A stretch of 10,980 nucleotides of DNA from Nitrospirales bacterium (GTDB taxonomy: Bacteria > Nitrospirota > Thermodesulfovibrionia > Thermodesulfovibrionales > Dissulfurispiraceae), in NCBI GenBank assembly GCA_020846375.1, contig JADLDZ010000098.1, positions 1-10,980 on the forward strand, written 5' to 3'. Under the pieces are notes generated by a model, which was not told the origin of the DNA, ran no database searches, and was given only the letters and a program-made list of their open reading frames with translations. This document shows, in pieces, positions 1-6,898 of this stretch (the stretch's first letter is position 1; each line of letters starts with the position of its first letter). Position numbers and translations under genes: made by a program.

Positions 1-813
1 GACGACCTCTGGCCCGTCGAGATCGATGCGGAGCAGATGAGCCAGGTTGTTCATAACCTCATTATCAACGCGATCGAGGCGATGCCCGGGGGCGGCACGA
101 TCATGGTGTCTGCCGAAAATCTTCCTTCCGGTGCCCCCTCTGCGCCGGTGCCCGGCGAGGGGAAGTGCGTGAAGCTGTCCATCAGCGATCAGGGGCACGG
201 CATCCCGGCGGAGCATCTCCAGGGCATCTTCGATCCCTACTTCACCACGAAACAGCATGGAAGCGGACTGGGTCTTGCCGTCTGCTATTCCATCATAAAG
301 CGGCATAACGGCATCATTACCGTGGAGTCGGAGCCGGGCAAGGGAGCGACTTTTTCCCTCTATCTCCCTGCCTCTCCCGCCGCCGCTTCTTCCCCGGTGA
401 GCGGAGAAGAGTATGTCGGGCAGCGGCAGGGAAAGGTCCTGGTGATGGATGACGAGGAGGCGATACGGGAGATTGCCCGCTCTATCCTGCAGAGCGTGGG
501 ATACATTGTGGAAGTGGCCGGGGAGGGGGCCGCAGCCGTCGATTTGTATCGCAACGCGCAGGCTGAGGGGAATCCCTTCGACGTGGTGATCATGGACCTG
601 ACCATCCCCGGAGCCATGGGGGGCAAGGAGGCCATACAGAAGCTCCGCGAAATCGATCCGCACGTAAAGGCGATCGTCTCGAGCGGGTATTCCCATGATC
701 CGGTTATGGCAAATTACCGGGAGTACGGCTTCCGGGAGGTTATTCTCAAACCGTATGCGATAAAGGAATTGAGCGGGACGGTGCACAGGGTGGTGCGCGA
801 TGTTTCCGTATAA
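1..813 (+). CDS. Hybrid sensor histidine kinase, C-terminal part (HATPase_c + receiver), 5' truncated by the window edge
   Basis: The reading frame is open from the first base, so the 270 visible residues are the C-terminal part of a longer protein. The ATP-binding domain comes first: N-box HNLIINAIEAMP (residues 18-29), G1-type DQGHG (63-67), DPYFTTK F-box, and G2 box GSGLGL (87-92). A receiver domain follows from about residue 145. It has the acidic pair D150/D151, a phospho-acceptor Asp199 in VIMDLTIPG, and the conserved Lys250 in ILKPY. The order kinase core then receiver is that of a hybrid kinase of the NtrB-like PAS/ATPase type. The sensor and dimerisation/phospho-accepting His regions lie outside the window, so the signal is unknown. 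No output domain follows the receiver, so phosphoryl transfer to a separate protein or autoregulation is likely. The last 14 bases overlap the start of the rhomboid gene. Confidence 0.93.
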   Translation, partial: DDLWPVEIDAEQMSQVVHNLIINAIEAMPGGGTIMVSAENLPSGAPSAPVPGEGKCVKLSISDQGHGIPAEHLQGIFDPYFTTKQHGSGLGLAVCYSIIKRHNGIITVESEPGKGATFSLYLPASPAAASSPVSGEEYVGQRQGKVLVMDDEEAIREIARSILQSVGYIVEVAGEGAAAVDLYRNAQAEGNPFDVVIMDLTIPGAMGGKEAIQKLREIDPHVKAIVSSGYSHDPVMANYREYGFREVILKPYAIKELSGTVHRVVRDVSV

Positions 814-1477
814 GGACGACAACCCCACCTCGACCACTCCTTTCGTTACCGTCGGATTGATCCTGCTGAATGTCCTTGTCTTTGCCTGGGAGTTTTTTTC
901 TCCACGGGGCGCCACGGAAATCGCCTTCTTCTACGGTGCAATCCCTTCCAACCTGATGTCCTTCGAGAGCGTACACCCGCAGCCTGTTTCTCCTGCCATG
1001 AGTATTCTCACCTCCATGTTCCTCCACGGGGGCATCCTCCATGTCGCTGGAAATATGCTGTACCTCTGGATTTTCGGCGACAATATCGAGGATTCCCTGG
1101 GACATCTGAAATTCCTCCTCTTTTATCTTTTCTCCGGGGTTGCAGCCGCCTATTCCCATGCCGCGGCCAACGCCCACTCCGCCATCCCCATGATCGGGGC
1201 GAGCGGAGCCGTCTCGGGGATTTTAGGCGCCTATCTCCTCCTCTTCCCCCATGCACGGGTTCATACCTTCGTTATTTTCGGCTTTTTCTGGCAGATTATC
1301 AGAATCCCCGCAGTGGTGGTCATTCTCTTCTGGGTGGTGATTCAGCTTGTCAGCGGCCTCACCACAAGGGCAGTACAGCAGGGGGGGGTGGCATGGTTTG
1401 CCCACCTGGGAGGCTTCCTGGCAGGGGTGCTCACCATCGTGTTGTGGAGACCCGCGAGGAAGAGGATCAGGGGGTAG
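800..1477 (+). CDS. Rhomboid-family intramembrane serine protease
   Basis: This 225-residue polytopic membrane protein has the signatures of rhomboid proteases, which cleave transmembrane segments of substrates inside the membrane. Visible landmarks are an N-terminal hydrophobic segment (about residues 15-32), HGGILHVAGNMLYLW with His81 and Asn85 (oxyanion-type residues), the nucleophile motif GASGA with Ser135, and the catalytic His202 in AHLGGFLAG on the last helix. The Ser/His dyad is complete, so it should be active. The roughly 50-residue loop after helix 1 (FFSPRGATE onward) matches the L1 region of bacterial rhomboids. The start codon sits inside the end of the kinase gene (14-base overlap) with only a weak purine stretch upstream, suggesting translational coupling. 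The substrate is unknown. Confidence 0.93.
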   Translation: MFPYKDDNPTSTTPFVTVGLILLNVLVFAWEFFSPRGATEIAFFYGAIPSNLMSFESVHPQPVSPAMSILTSMFLHGGILHVAGNMLYLWIFGDNIEDSLGHLKFLLFYLFSGVAAAYSHAAANAHSAIPMIGASGAVSGILGAYLLLFPHARVHTFVIFGFFWQIIRIPAVVVILFWVVIQLVSGLTTRAVQQGGVAWFAHLGGFLAGVLTIVLWRPARKRIRG

Positions 1478-1504
1478 CAGGGGAGACCGGGAGCAGAACC
1501 CCCT
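1469..1504 (+). terminator. Weak hairpin at the end of the rhomboid gene
   Basis: AGGGGGT and ACCCCCT form a 7-bp GC-rich stem separated by 22 bases, starting at the rhomboid stop codon. There is no real T-run after it, so intrinsic termination is uncertain. Confidence 0.25.
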
Positions 1505-1531
1505 TCTTGCCCGTGTAAACGTATGTTGAAA

Positions 1532-1562
1532 TTTCATTAAAAATCTGCAAGAATTAATGAAA
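1532..1562. repeat. AT-rich perfect inverted repeat upstream of the groESL promoter
   Basis: TTTCATTAA (1532-1540) and TTAATGAAA (1554-1562) are perfect 9-base inverted arms separated by 13 bases. They lie in a clearly AT-rich stretch between the rhomboid gene and groES, about 50 bases upstream of the groESL -35. The GC-poor arms argue against a terminator. A protein binding site is possible but nothing identifies the factor. Confidence 0.45.
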
Positions 1563-1609
1563 ACAGCGCATAATCTGTAATAATCTCCTACATTCCTCCC
1601 TGGAAGGCC

Positions 1610-1639
1610 TTGATCAGGGTATCGGTTTCGCGTTATATT
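1610..1639 (+). promoter_or_regulatory. Sigma70-type promoter of groESL
   Basis: TTGATC (1610-1615) and TATATT (1634-1639) are separated by 18 bases and match 4/6 and 5/6 of the housekeeping consensus. The -10 shares its last two bases with the CIRCE operator, and the expected start point (about 1646) falls inside the operator. This is the usual arrangement for HrcA repression. Confidence 0.7.
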
Positions 1640-1664
1640 AGCACTCATCGGCAGTGAGTGCTAA
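1638..1664. promoter_or_regulatory. CIRCE operator (HrcA binding site)
   Basis: TTAGCACTC, a 9-base spacer, and GAGTGCTAA form a perfect match to the canonical CIRCE element. The arms can be extended to 11 bp by two flanking pairs. CIRCE is bound by the heat-shock repressor HrcA, whose activity depends on GroEL, so groESL here should be derepressed on protein-folding stress. hrcA itself is not in the window. Confidence 0.97.
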
Positions 1665-1745
1665 TAAGTTCATCAGGCAACCACACAGCCAGGCGCCGGA
1701 AGACGGCGGAGAGCTGCAGATTACAATTCAACAAGGAGGAGAGCA

Positions 1746-2009
1746 ATGAAAATCAAGCCGCTCAAGGACAGGGTAGTTGTCAGGTACTCGGAGGAGGAAG
1801 TGGAAAAGACGGCAGGAGGGATTTACGTGCCTGACGTGGCGAAGGAGAAGCCCCAGAAGGGGATCGTCGATGCAGTGGGGTCTGAGGTGCAGGAGGTAAA
1901 GGCAGGGGATACGGTGCTCTTTGACAAATACTCCGGTTCGAAGATCAAGATCGACAGCACGGAGTATCTCATCGTGAAGGAAGAAGATCTTTTGGGAATC
2001 ATTGCATAA
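1746..2009 (+). CDS. groES: Co-chaperonin GroES (Hsp10)
   Basis: An 87-residue cytoplasmic co-chaperonin that caps the GroEL ring as a heptamer. The N-terminal KIKPLKDRVVVR strand, the mobile loop around residues 17-32 with the GIYVPD segment that contacts GroEL, and the C-terminal EYLIVKEEDLLGII are all typical. It is about ten residues shorter than E. coli GroES. The missing part is the roof hairpin region: after VDAVG it goes directly through SEVQEVKAGD, without the usual glycine-rich, basic loop. Short GroES of this kind is known in other bacteria such as epsilonproteobacteria. A strong Shine-Dalgarno AAGGAGGA (1733-1740) lies five bases before the start. It is controlled by the CIRCE promoter upstream and sits 20 bases ahead of groEL. 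Confidence 0.98.
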   Translation: MKIKPLKDRVVVRYSEEEVEKTAGGIYVPDVAKEKPQKGIVDAVGSEVQEVKAGDTVLFDKYSGSKIKIDSTEYLIVKEEDLLGIIA

Positions 2010-2029
2010 GGAAAGGAGGAAAAAAGAAT

Positions 2030-3664
2030 ATGGCAGCTAAACAGTTGATGTTTGATGAAGCGGCGCGGCAGTCGATGTTGAGGGGGATCACCCTCCTGAC
2101 TGATGCGGTGAAGGCGACCCTTGGTCCGAGGGGGAGGAATGTGATCATCGACAGGAAGTTCGGTGCTCCCAACATTACCAAGGACGGCGTTACGGTGGCA
2201 AAAGAGATCGAGCTTAAGGAGCCTTACGAGAATATGGGTGCACAGCTTCTGCGTGAGGTGGCATCGAAGACCTCCGATGTGGCGGGTGACGGGACCACCA
2301 CGGCTACGGTCCTTGCCTATGCCATCTACAAGGAGGGCATGAAGCATGTGACCGCCGGCGCCAATGCCATCGACCTCAAAAGGGGTATCGACAAGGCGGT
2401 GGAGGCGATCGTCGAGGATCTGAAGAACATGAGCAGGCCCGTGGCGGAGAAGAAGGAGATCGCCCAGGTGGGCACCATCTCCGCAAACAACGATGCGGCC
2501 ATCGGGGAGCTCATCGCCGATGCCATGGACAAGGTGGGCAAGGACGGCGTCATCACGGTGGAGGAGGCCAAGGGAATGGCGACCACCCTGGACGTGGTCG
2601 AGGGAATGCAGTTCGACAGGGGCTACATCTCCCCGTACTTCATCACCGATCCTGACAGGATGGAGTGCACGCTCGACAACGCTTTCGTGCTCCTGTATGA
2701 CAAGAAGGTCTCGAGCATGAAGGACCTTCTCCCCCTCCTCGAGCAGGTGGCCAAGATGGGGAAACCCCTCCTGATCATTGCCGAGGATGTGGAGGGCGAG
2801 GCCCTTGCCACCCTGGTAGTGAACAAGCTGAGGGGCACCCTCCAGATCGCGGCGGTGAAGGCTCCCGGCTTCGGTGACAGGAGAAAGGCGATGCTCGAGG
2901 ATATCTCCATCCTCACCGGAGGGACCGTCATTTCCGAGGACCTCGGGCTGAAGCTCGAGAACGTGAAGCTCAACGACCTCGGCCGTGCACGGAAGATCAC
3001 CATCGACAAGGAAAACACGACCATTGTCGAAGGTGCGGGCGATCACGCGGCGATCCAGGGCCGGGTGAAACAGATCAAGGCCCAGATCGATGAGACCACC
3101 TCCGACTACGACAGGGAGAAGCTCCAGGAGAGGCTTGCCAAGCTCGTGGGCGGCGTCGCGGTCATCAATGTGGGCGCAGCCACCGAGGCGGAGATGAAGG
3201 AGAAGAAGGCCAGGGTGGAGGACGCCCTGCATGCCACAAGGGCGGCTGTCGAGGAAGGCATCGTTCCGGGCGGAGGCGTGGCGCTCCTGCGGTGCATCAA
3301 GGCTCTTGACAAGATGAAGCTCGACCACCACGACCAGCAGTTGGGAGTGGCCATCATAAAGAAGGCCCTTGAGGAGCCGATCAAGCAGATCATCCAGAAT
3401 GCGGGGATCGAGAGCGCCATCATCGTGGAGAAAGTGAAGGCGTCCAAGGACGTCAACTACGGGTACGACGCCTACCGGGAGGAGTACACCGACATGCTGA
3501 AGACGGGGATCATCGATCCCACGAAGGTGACCCGCTCCGCGCTCCAGAACGCTTCTTCCGTATCAGGGCTGATGCTCACCACCGAGGTGATGATCACCGA
3601 ACTGCCGGAAGAAGATAAGAAGATGCCTCCCATGCCCGGCGGAGGCATGGAAGGGATGTACTAG
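2030..3664 (+). CDS. groEL: Chaperonin GroEL (Hsp60)
   Basis: A 544-residue ATP-dependent chaperonin forming the double-ring folding chamber with GroES. The equatorial ATP site is intact: VAGDGTTTATVLA has the conserved Asp87, and ARVEDALHATRAA has the catalytic Asp398, both at the same numbers as in E. coli. Other signatures include TLGPRGRNVIID near the N terminus, the apical-domain segment around EALATLVVNKLRG, and EEGIVPGGGVALLR near residue 415. The C-terminal tail is short, ending GGGMEGMY, where many GroELs have a longer GGM repeat that lines the cavity floor. AAAGGAGGA (2012-2020) provides a strong ribosome binding site. It is cotranscribed with groES under CIRCE control and followed by a strong terminator. 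Confidence 0.99.
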   Translation: MAAKQLMFDEAARQSMLRGITLLTDAVKATLGPRGRNVIIDRKFGAPNITKDGVTVAKEIELKEPYENMGAQLLREVASKTSDVAGDGTTTATVLAYAIYKEGMKHVTAGANAIDLKRGIDKAVEAIVEDLKNMSRPVAEKKEIAQVGTISANNDAAIGELIADAMDKVGKDGVITVEEAKGMATTLDVVEGMQFDRGYISPYFITDPDRMECTLDNAFVLLYDKKVSSMKDLLPLLEQVAKMGKPLLIIAEDVEGEALATLVVNKLRGTLQIAAVKAPGFGDRRKAMLEDISILTGGTVISEDLGLKLENVKLNDLGRARKITIDKENTTIVEGAGDHAAIQGRVKQIKAQIDETTSDYDREKLQERLAKLVGGVAVINVGAATEAEMKEKKARVEDALHATRAAVEEGIVPGGGVALLRCIKALDKMKLDHHDQQLGVAIIKKALEEPIKQIIQNAGIESAIIVEKVKASKDVNYGYDAYREEYTDMLKTGIIDPTKVTRSALQNASSVSGLMLTTEVMITELPEEDKKMPPMPGGGMEGMY

Positions 3665-3696
3665 AACCAGACCCCTGGCGGGGAAGTGCGCTGACG

Positions 3697-3727
3697 AGGG
3701 GGCGACCCGAATGGGTCGCCCCCTTTC
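3697..3727 (+). terminator. Intrinsic terminator of groESL
   Basis: AGGGGGCGACCC and GGGTCGCCCCCT form a perfect 12-bp GC-rich stem with a GAAT tetraloop. A short T-run (TTT) follows. It starts 33 bases after the groEL stop. Confidence 0.88.
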
Positions 3728-3743
3728 GCATATGAGGGAGAAA

Positions 3744-3773
3744 TTGTCGCGCGCGTTCCCTATCTGGTATCAT
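3744..3773 (+). promoter_or_regulatory. Candidate sigma70 promoter for the mltG operon
   Basis: TTGTCG (3744-3749) and TATCAT (3768-3773) lie 18 bases apart and match 4/6 and 5/6 of the consensus. They sit just after the groEL terminator and about 70 bases before mltG. Transcription would start near 3780, leaving a leader of about 60 bases that contains the inverted repeats noted separately. Confidence 0.5.
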
Positions 3774-3785
3774 TAGGAATACACT

Positions 3786-3816
3786 CAGGGTGTGTATGCA
3801 CACTCTGAACACCCTG
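3786..3816 (+). repeat. Nested, mutually exclusive inverted repeats in the mltG leader
   Basis: CAGGGTGT (3786-3793) pairs perfectly with ACACCCTG (3809-3816). A shorter stem, GTGTG (3790-3794) with CACAC (3799-3803) around TATG, uses the same bases on the left side, so only one hairpin can form at a time. Both lie in the predicted 5' leader of mltG. The role is unknown. A dyad operator or an RNA switch-like leader are both possible. Confidence 0.5.
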
Positions 3817-3841
3817 GCTGCTCCTTTATAGTCCGGACCTC

Positions 3842-4891
3842 ATGAAAAGCAATCTGAAAATAATAGTCCTTTCCATCGCCTCCCTTTTTATGGCCTATGC
3901 GGGACTGCAGCTCTTCGTCCCCACCGACTGGAGCGGAAGGCAGGTGGAAATACGGATCCCCGAGGGAGCGACATACCGCCAGGCCCTGACTCTTCTCGCC
4001 CGGAACAACCTCATCAGGGACAGGAACATCTTTATTCTCATCGGTAAGCTGACGGGGTTCGACAAGAGGGTGCGGGCCGGATACTACTCGTTTTTCGGAA
4101 GGATGACCCCCTACCAGGTCTTCAAACGGCTGCGCGACGGCAAGATCATCGAGTTCGAGGTGACGGTCCTGGAAGGGGACAGCCTTCCTGAAATAGGCGC
4201 CAAGCTCGCCGCGTACCGGATCGCCTCCGTTGAGGAGTTCAGCAGGCTCGTCCGGGATCCCGACTTCCTGATGGAGTTGAATGTCCAGGGGCCCAGCCTG
4301 GAAGGGTACCTCTTTCCGCAGACCTATAAGATCCCCAAGGGGATCCCCCCGAGGTCAGTGCTGAGGGTAATGGTGCGGACCCTGCGCGAAGAGTTCGACA
4401 GCAGGCTGCAGGAACGCGCCCGGGAGTTGGGGTGGAGTGAGAACGGGGTGCTGACCCTTGCCTCCATCATCGAGAAAGAGGCGGCGGCGGACAGCGAGAG
4501 GCCGGTGATCTCCGCCGTCTACCATAACCGGATCAGGCAGGGAATGCCCCTGCAGGCCGACCCCACGGCGATCTACGGCGTCAAGAGCTCGCGTGAGAAG
4601 ATAACGCCGCGGGACATCAGGAAGAGGACGGAGTACAATACCTATACCATCAAGGGCCTTCCCCCTGGACCCATTGCCTCGCCCGGGAAAAAATCCATTC
4701 TTGCCGCCCTGTACCCTGCTGAGGTATCTTACCTGTATTTTGTATCCCGTGGAAACGGAACCCATTATTTTTCGAGGACCCTCCCGGAGCATAGCGCCGC
4801 GATCCGGCGGATACGGGAACAAAAGGCGGTTTCGAACGGGGGCGCTGGGGAAGATCTCTCCCTGACGGCGGGCGATCCGTCGGAGGAGTAG
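3842..4891 (+). CDS. mltG: Endolytic peptidoglycan transglycosylase MltG (YceG family)
   Basis: A 349-residue inner-membrane enzyme that cuts nascent glycan strands and is thought to set their length. The N-terminal hydrophobic segment (about residues 5-24) anchors it with the bulk in the periplasm. A LysM-like region follows (EIRIPEGATYRQALTLLARNN, then tandem-like VTVLEGDSLPEIGAKLA). The YceG catalytic domain has LEGYLFPQTY, ASIIEKEA with the catalytic Glu211 (equivalent to E. coli Glu218), VYHNRIRQGMPLQADPT, and YNTY followed by GLPPGPIASPG. The length is near the E. coli protein (340). No Shine-Dalgarno is visible before this start, but the membrane anchor begins here and no better start exists. 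ispG follows after only 8 bases, so the two are likely cotranscribed. Confidence 0.95.
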   Translation: MKSNLKIIVLSIASLFMAYAGLQLFVPTDWSGRQVEIRIPEGATYRQALTLLARNNLIRDRNIFILIGKLTGFDKRVRAGYYSFFGRMTPYQVFKRLRDGKIIEFEVTVLEGDSLPEIGAKLAAYRIASVEEFSRLVRDPDFLMELNVQGPSLEGYLFPQTYKIPKGIPPRSVLRVMVRTLREEFDSRLQERARELGWSENGVLTLASIIEKEAAADSERPVISAVYHNRIRQGMPLQADPTAIYGVKSSREKITPRDIRKRTEYNTYTIKGLPPGPIASPGKKSILAALYPAEVSYLYFVSRGNGTHYFSRTLPEHSAAIRRIREQKAVSNGGAGEDLSLTAGDPSEE

Positions 4892-4899
4892 GAGAACCT

Positions 4900-5955
4900 A
4901 TGGGTATCAGGAAACAAACAAGGCAGATACGGGTGGGTCCGGTTCCCGTGGGTGGCTGCAGCCCCGTTTCGGTGCAGTCCATGACGAAGACCGACACCAG
5001 GGACGTGCAGGCCACGGTGCGGCAGATCCATGCTCTGGAGGCTGTGGGCTGCGAGATCGTACGTCTTGCCGTGCCGGACATGGATGCCGCCCGGGCGCTC
5101 GGTCCCATCCGGCAGGAGTCGGGCATTCCCCTCATCGCCGATATCCATTTCGATTGGAGGCTGGCACTGGAGTCCATTCGGCAGGGTGTAGACGGACTGC
5201 GGCTCAACCCCGGCAACATCGGGGCGGAGTGGAAGGTCCGGGAGGTGGTCCTCGCCGCACGGGAAAGGGGAATTCCCCTCAGGATAGGGGTGAATGCGGG
5301 CTCCCTGGAGAGGGAGTTGCTGGAGAAGTATGGTCATCCCACCCCCGAGGCCCTTGTGGAGAGCGCGGAAAAGCATATCAGGATCCTCGAGGAGCTGCAC
5401 TTCACGGATATCAAAGTATCACTGAAAGCCTCCGGTGTAATGAGGACCGTCGGGGCGTACCGTCTGTTTTCGGAAAGGTTCGACTATCCCCTGCATATCG
5501 GCATCTCAGAGGCGGGGCCTCCCTTCAGCGGAATGATCAAGAGCTCGGTAGGGCTCGGGATTCTCCTGGCCGAAGGGATCGGGGACACTGTGCGGGTCTC
5601 TCTCACTGCGGAGCCCGAAGAGGAGGTGCGGGTCGCCTATGAGATCCTGCAGTCCCTCGGGCTGCGGAGGAGGGGGGCGGAAATCATCTCGTGCCCCACC
5701 TGCGGGCGGTGTCAGATCGAGCTGAGGCCCCTGGCACAGAAAGTGGAAAATATCCTCAGGGGAGTAAACAGGCCTATCAGCGTTGCGGTGATGGGATGCG
5801 TGGTGAACGGCCCCGGCGAAGCACGGGAGGCGGACTTCGGTATTGCCGGGGGCAAGGGCATCGGCCTCGTCTTCAGGAAGGGCGAAGTGATCAAGACGGT
5901 GAGGGAGGATGAGCTCCTGGACGAGCTGGTACGGCTGATCGAAAGCGGCTCATAG
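4900..5955 (+). CDS. ispG: 4-hydroxy-3-methylbut-2-en-1-yl diphosphate synthase IspG (GcpE)
   Basis: A 351-residue cytoplasmic [4Fe-4S] enzyme that converts methylerythritol cyclodiphosphate to HMBPP, the penultimate step of the MEP isoprenoid pathway. The N-terminal TIM barrel shows SVQSMTKTDTRDVQAT, GLRLNPGNIG and ISEAGPP. The C-terminal iron-sulfur domain has Cys265 and Cys268 in SCPTCGRC and Cys300 in MGCVVNGPGEA, with the same 31-residue spacing as E. coli IspG. All three cluster ligands and the following conserved NGPGE are present, so it should be functional. The bacterial short form lacks the plant-type insert. GGAGGAG-type sequence directly precedes the start. It shows that the host uses the MEP route and assembles Fe-S proteins. 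Confidence 0.98.
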   Translation: MGIRKQTRQIRVGPVPVGGCSPVSVQSMTKTDTRDVQATVRQIHALEAVGCEIVRLAVPDMDAARALGPIRQESGIPLIADIHFDWRLALESIRQGVDGLRLNPGNIGAEWKVREVVLAARERGIPLRIGVNAGSLERELLEKYGHPTPEALVESAEKHIRILEELHFTDIKVSLKASGVMRTVGAYRLFSERFDYPLHIGISEAGPPFSGMIKSSVGLGILLAEGIGDTVRVSLTAEPEEEVRVAYEILQSLGLRRRGAEIISCPTCGRCQIELRPLAQKVENILRGVNRPISVAVMGCVVNGPGEAREADFGIAGGKGIGLVFRKGEVIKTVREDELLDELVRLIESGS

Positions 5956-5995
5956 CCGTGGCCGGCCAATGGTGAGCGGAGGATCGAAGGTTCCG

Positions 5996-6883
5996 ATGAG
6001 CGATATGCCGCCGGCCGGGAGCCGGGAGCTCTATAGCCTTGACGGGCTGAGGAACGTCCGCGTCTATCAGAAGAAAGACGGATACCGGTTCTCGGTGGAC
6101 GCACTCCTCCTCTATTCCTTTGTCGGCCTGCAGCGGGTGAAGAGCATCGCCGACGTAGGGGCGGGGTCCGGTATCATCGGCCTGCTCCTCGCGCGGAAAT
6201 ACCCGGCGGCAAAGGTCTTTCTTATCGAGCTGCAGGAGAACCTCGCCCGGCTGGCGGAGTGGAACTGCGCCCTGAACGGGGTGGAGGAGAGGGTGAAGGT
6301 TCTCCATGCCGACGTAAAGGAAATACGGGGCCGGATACGGGAGAGGTACAGTCTGCAGTCCCGGACGGGCTTGGAGGCGCCATTCGATAAAGGAACGGTG
6401 GACAACGGATTTGGGGATCTGATGAGCTCCTTCGACCTTGTCGTCTCCAATCCTCCCTTCCGGAAACCCAGGACAGGCAAGCTCAGTAATGGGGAGGAGA
6501 GGGCCGTTGCGCGGCATGAGATCATGCTCCCCCTGGAGGACCTGATAAGCGCCGTAGCGCTGCTGCTGAAGCCCCGCGGGCGGTTCTGCATGATCCACCT
6601 GCCTGGAAGACTGGCCGATGCCGTGCGGGCGATGAGCGCCTATGGGCTGGAGCCGAAGCGCCTGCGTTTCGTGCATTCCTGCGTGTCTACCGAAGCGAAG
6701 ATGGTGCTGATCGAGGCGGTAAAGGGGGCGAGGGCGGGGCTGGCGGCGGAACCGCCCCTGTTCCTGTACAACGCGGACGGGAGCTATACGGAGGAGATGA
6801 GGGAATACTACGGAGGCGGCGGCTGCGGGAAGTGCGCTGCCGGGCACGGGCAGGCCACGTCCGCCCCCGGACAAGAGCACTGA
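5996..6883 (+). CDS. Class I SAM-dependent adenine-N6 methyltransferase, TrmN6 (YfiC)-like
   Basis: A 295-residue methyltransferase resembling TrmN6, which makes m6A37 in tRNA1(Val). SAM motif I is ADVGAGSGIIG (about residues 52-62), an acidic residue follows in VFLIELQ, and the N6-adenine catalytic motif NPPF is at 152-155. The N-terminal FRFSVDALLL-like stretch (YRFSVDALLL) is also typical of this family. It is longer than E. coli TrmN6 (245) because of an insert of about 30 residues just before NPPF and a glycine/cysteine-rich tail (GGGGCGKC) after residue 272. The chosen start has GAAGG six bases upstream. An in-frame ATG 27 bases earlier (5969) has no Shine-Dalgarno. It lies 40 bases after ispG on the same strand, probably in that operon. 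The family is secure; the exact RNA substrate is inferred. Confidence 0.85.
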   Translation: MSDMPPAGSRELYSLDGLRNVRVYQKKDGYRFSVDALLLYSFVGLQRVKSIADVGAGSGIIGLLLARKYPAAKVFLIELQENLARLAEWNCALNGVEERVKVLHADVKEIRGRIRERYSLQSRTGLEAPFDKGTVDNGFGDLMSSFDLVVSNPPFRKPRTGKLSNGEERAVARHEIMLPLEDLISAVALLLKPRGRFCMIHLPGRLADAVRAMSAYGLEPKRLRFVHSCVSTEAKMVLIEAVKGARAGLAAEPPLFLYNADGSYTEEMREYYGGGGCGKCAAGHGQATSAPGQEH

Positions 6884-6898
6884 GGACTGTCTGAGTTT

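Noticed and set aside
1823..3331. A 502-codon open frame on the minus strand opposite groESL
   Set aside because: It lies entirely within the real groES/groEL genes on the other strand. Its translation is rich in His, Leu and Arg as expected for an antisense frame of GC-rich coding DNA, and no family is recognisable.
5891..6880. A 329-codon minus-strand open frame opposite the methyltransferase gene
   Set aside because: It is an antisense shadow of a gene with clear methyltransferase motifs. The Pro/Arg/His-rich composition has no recognisable domain.
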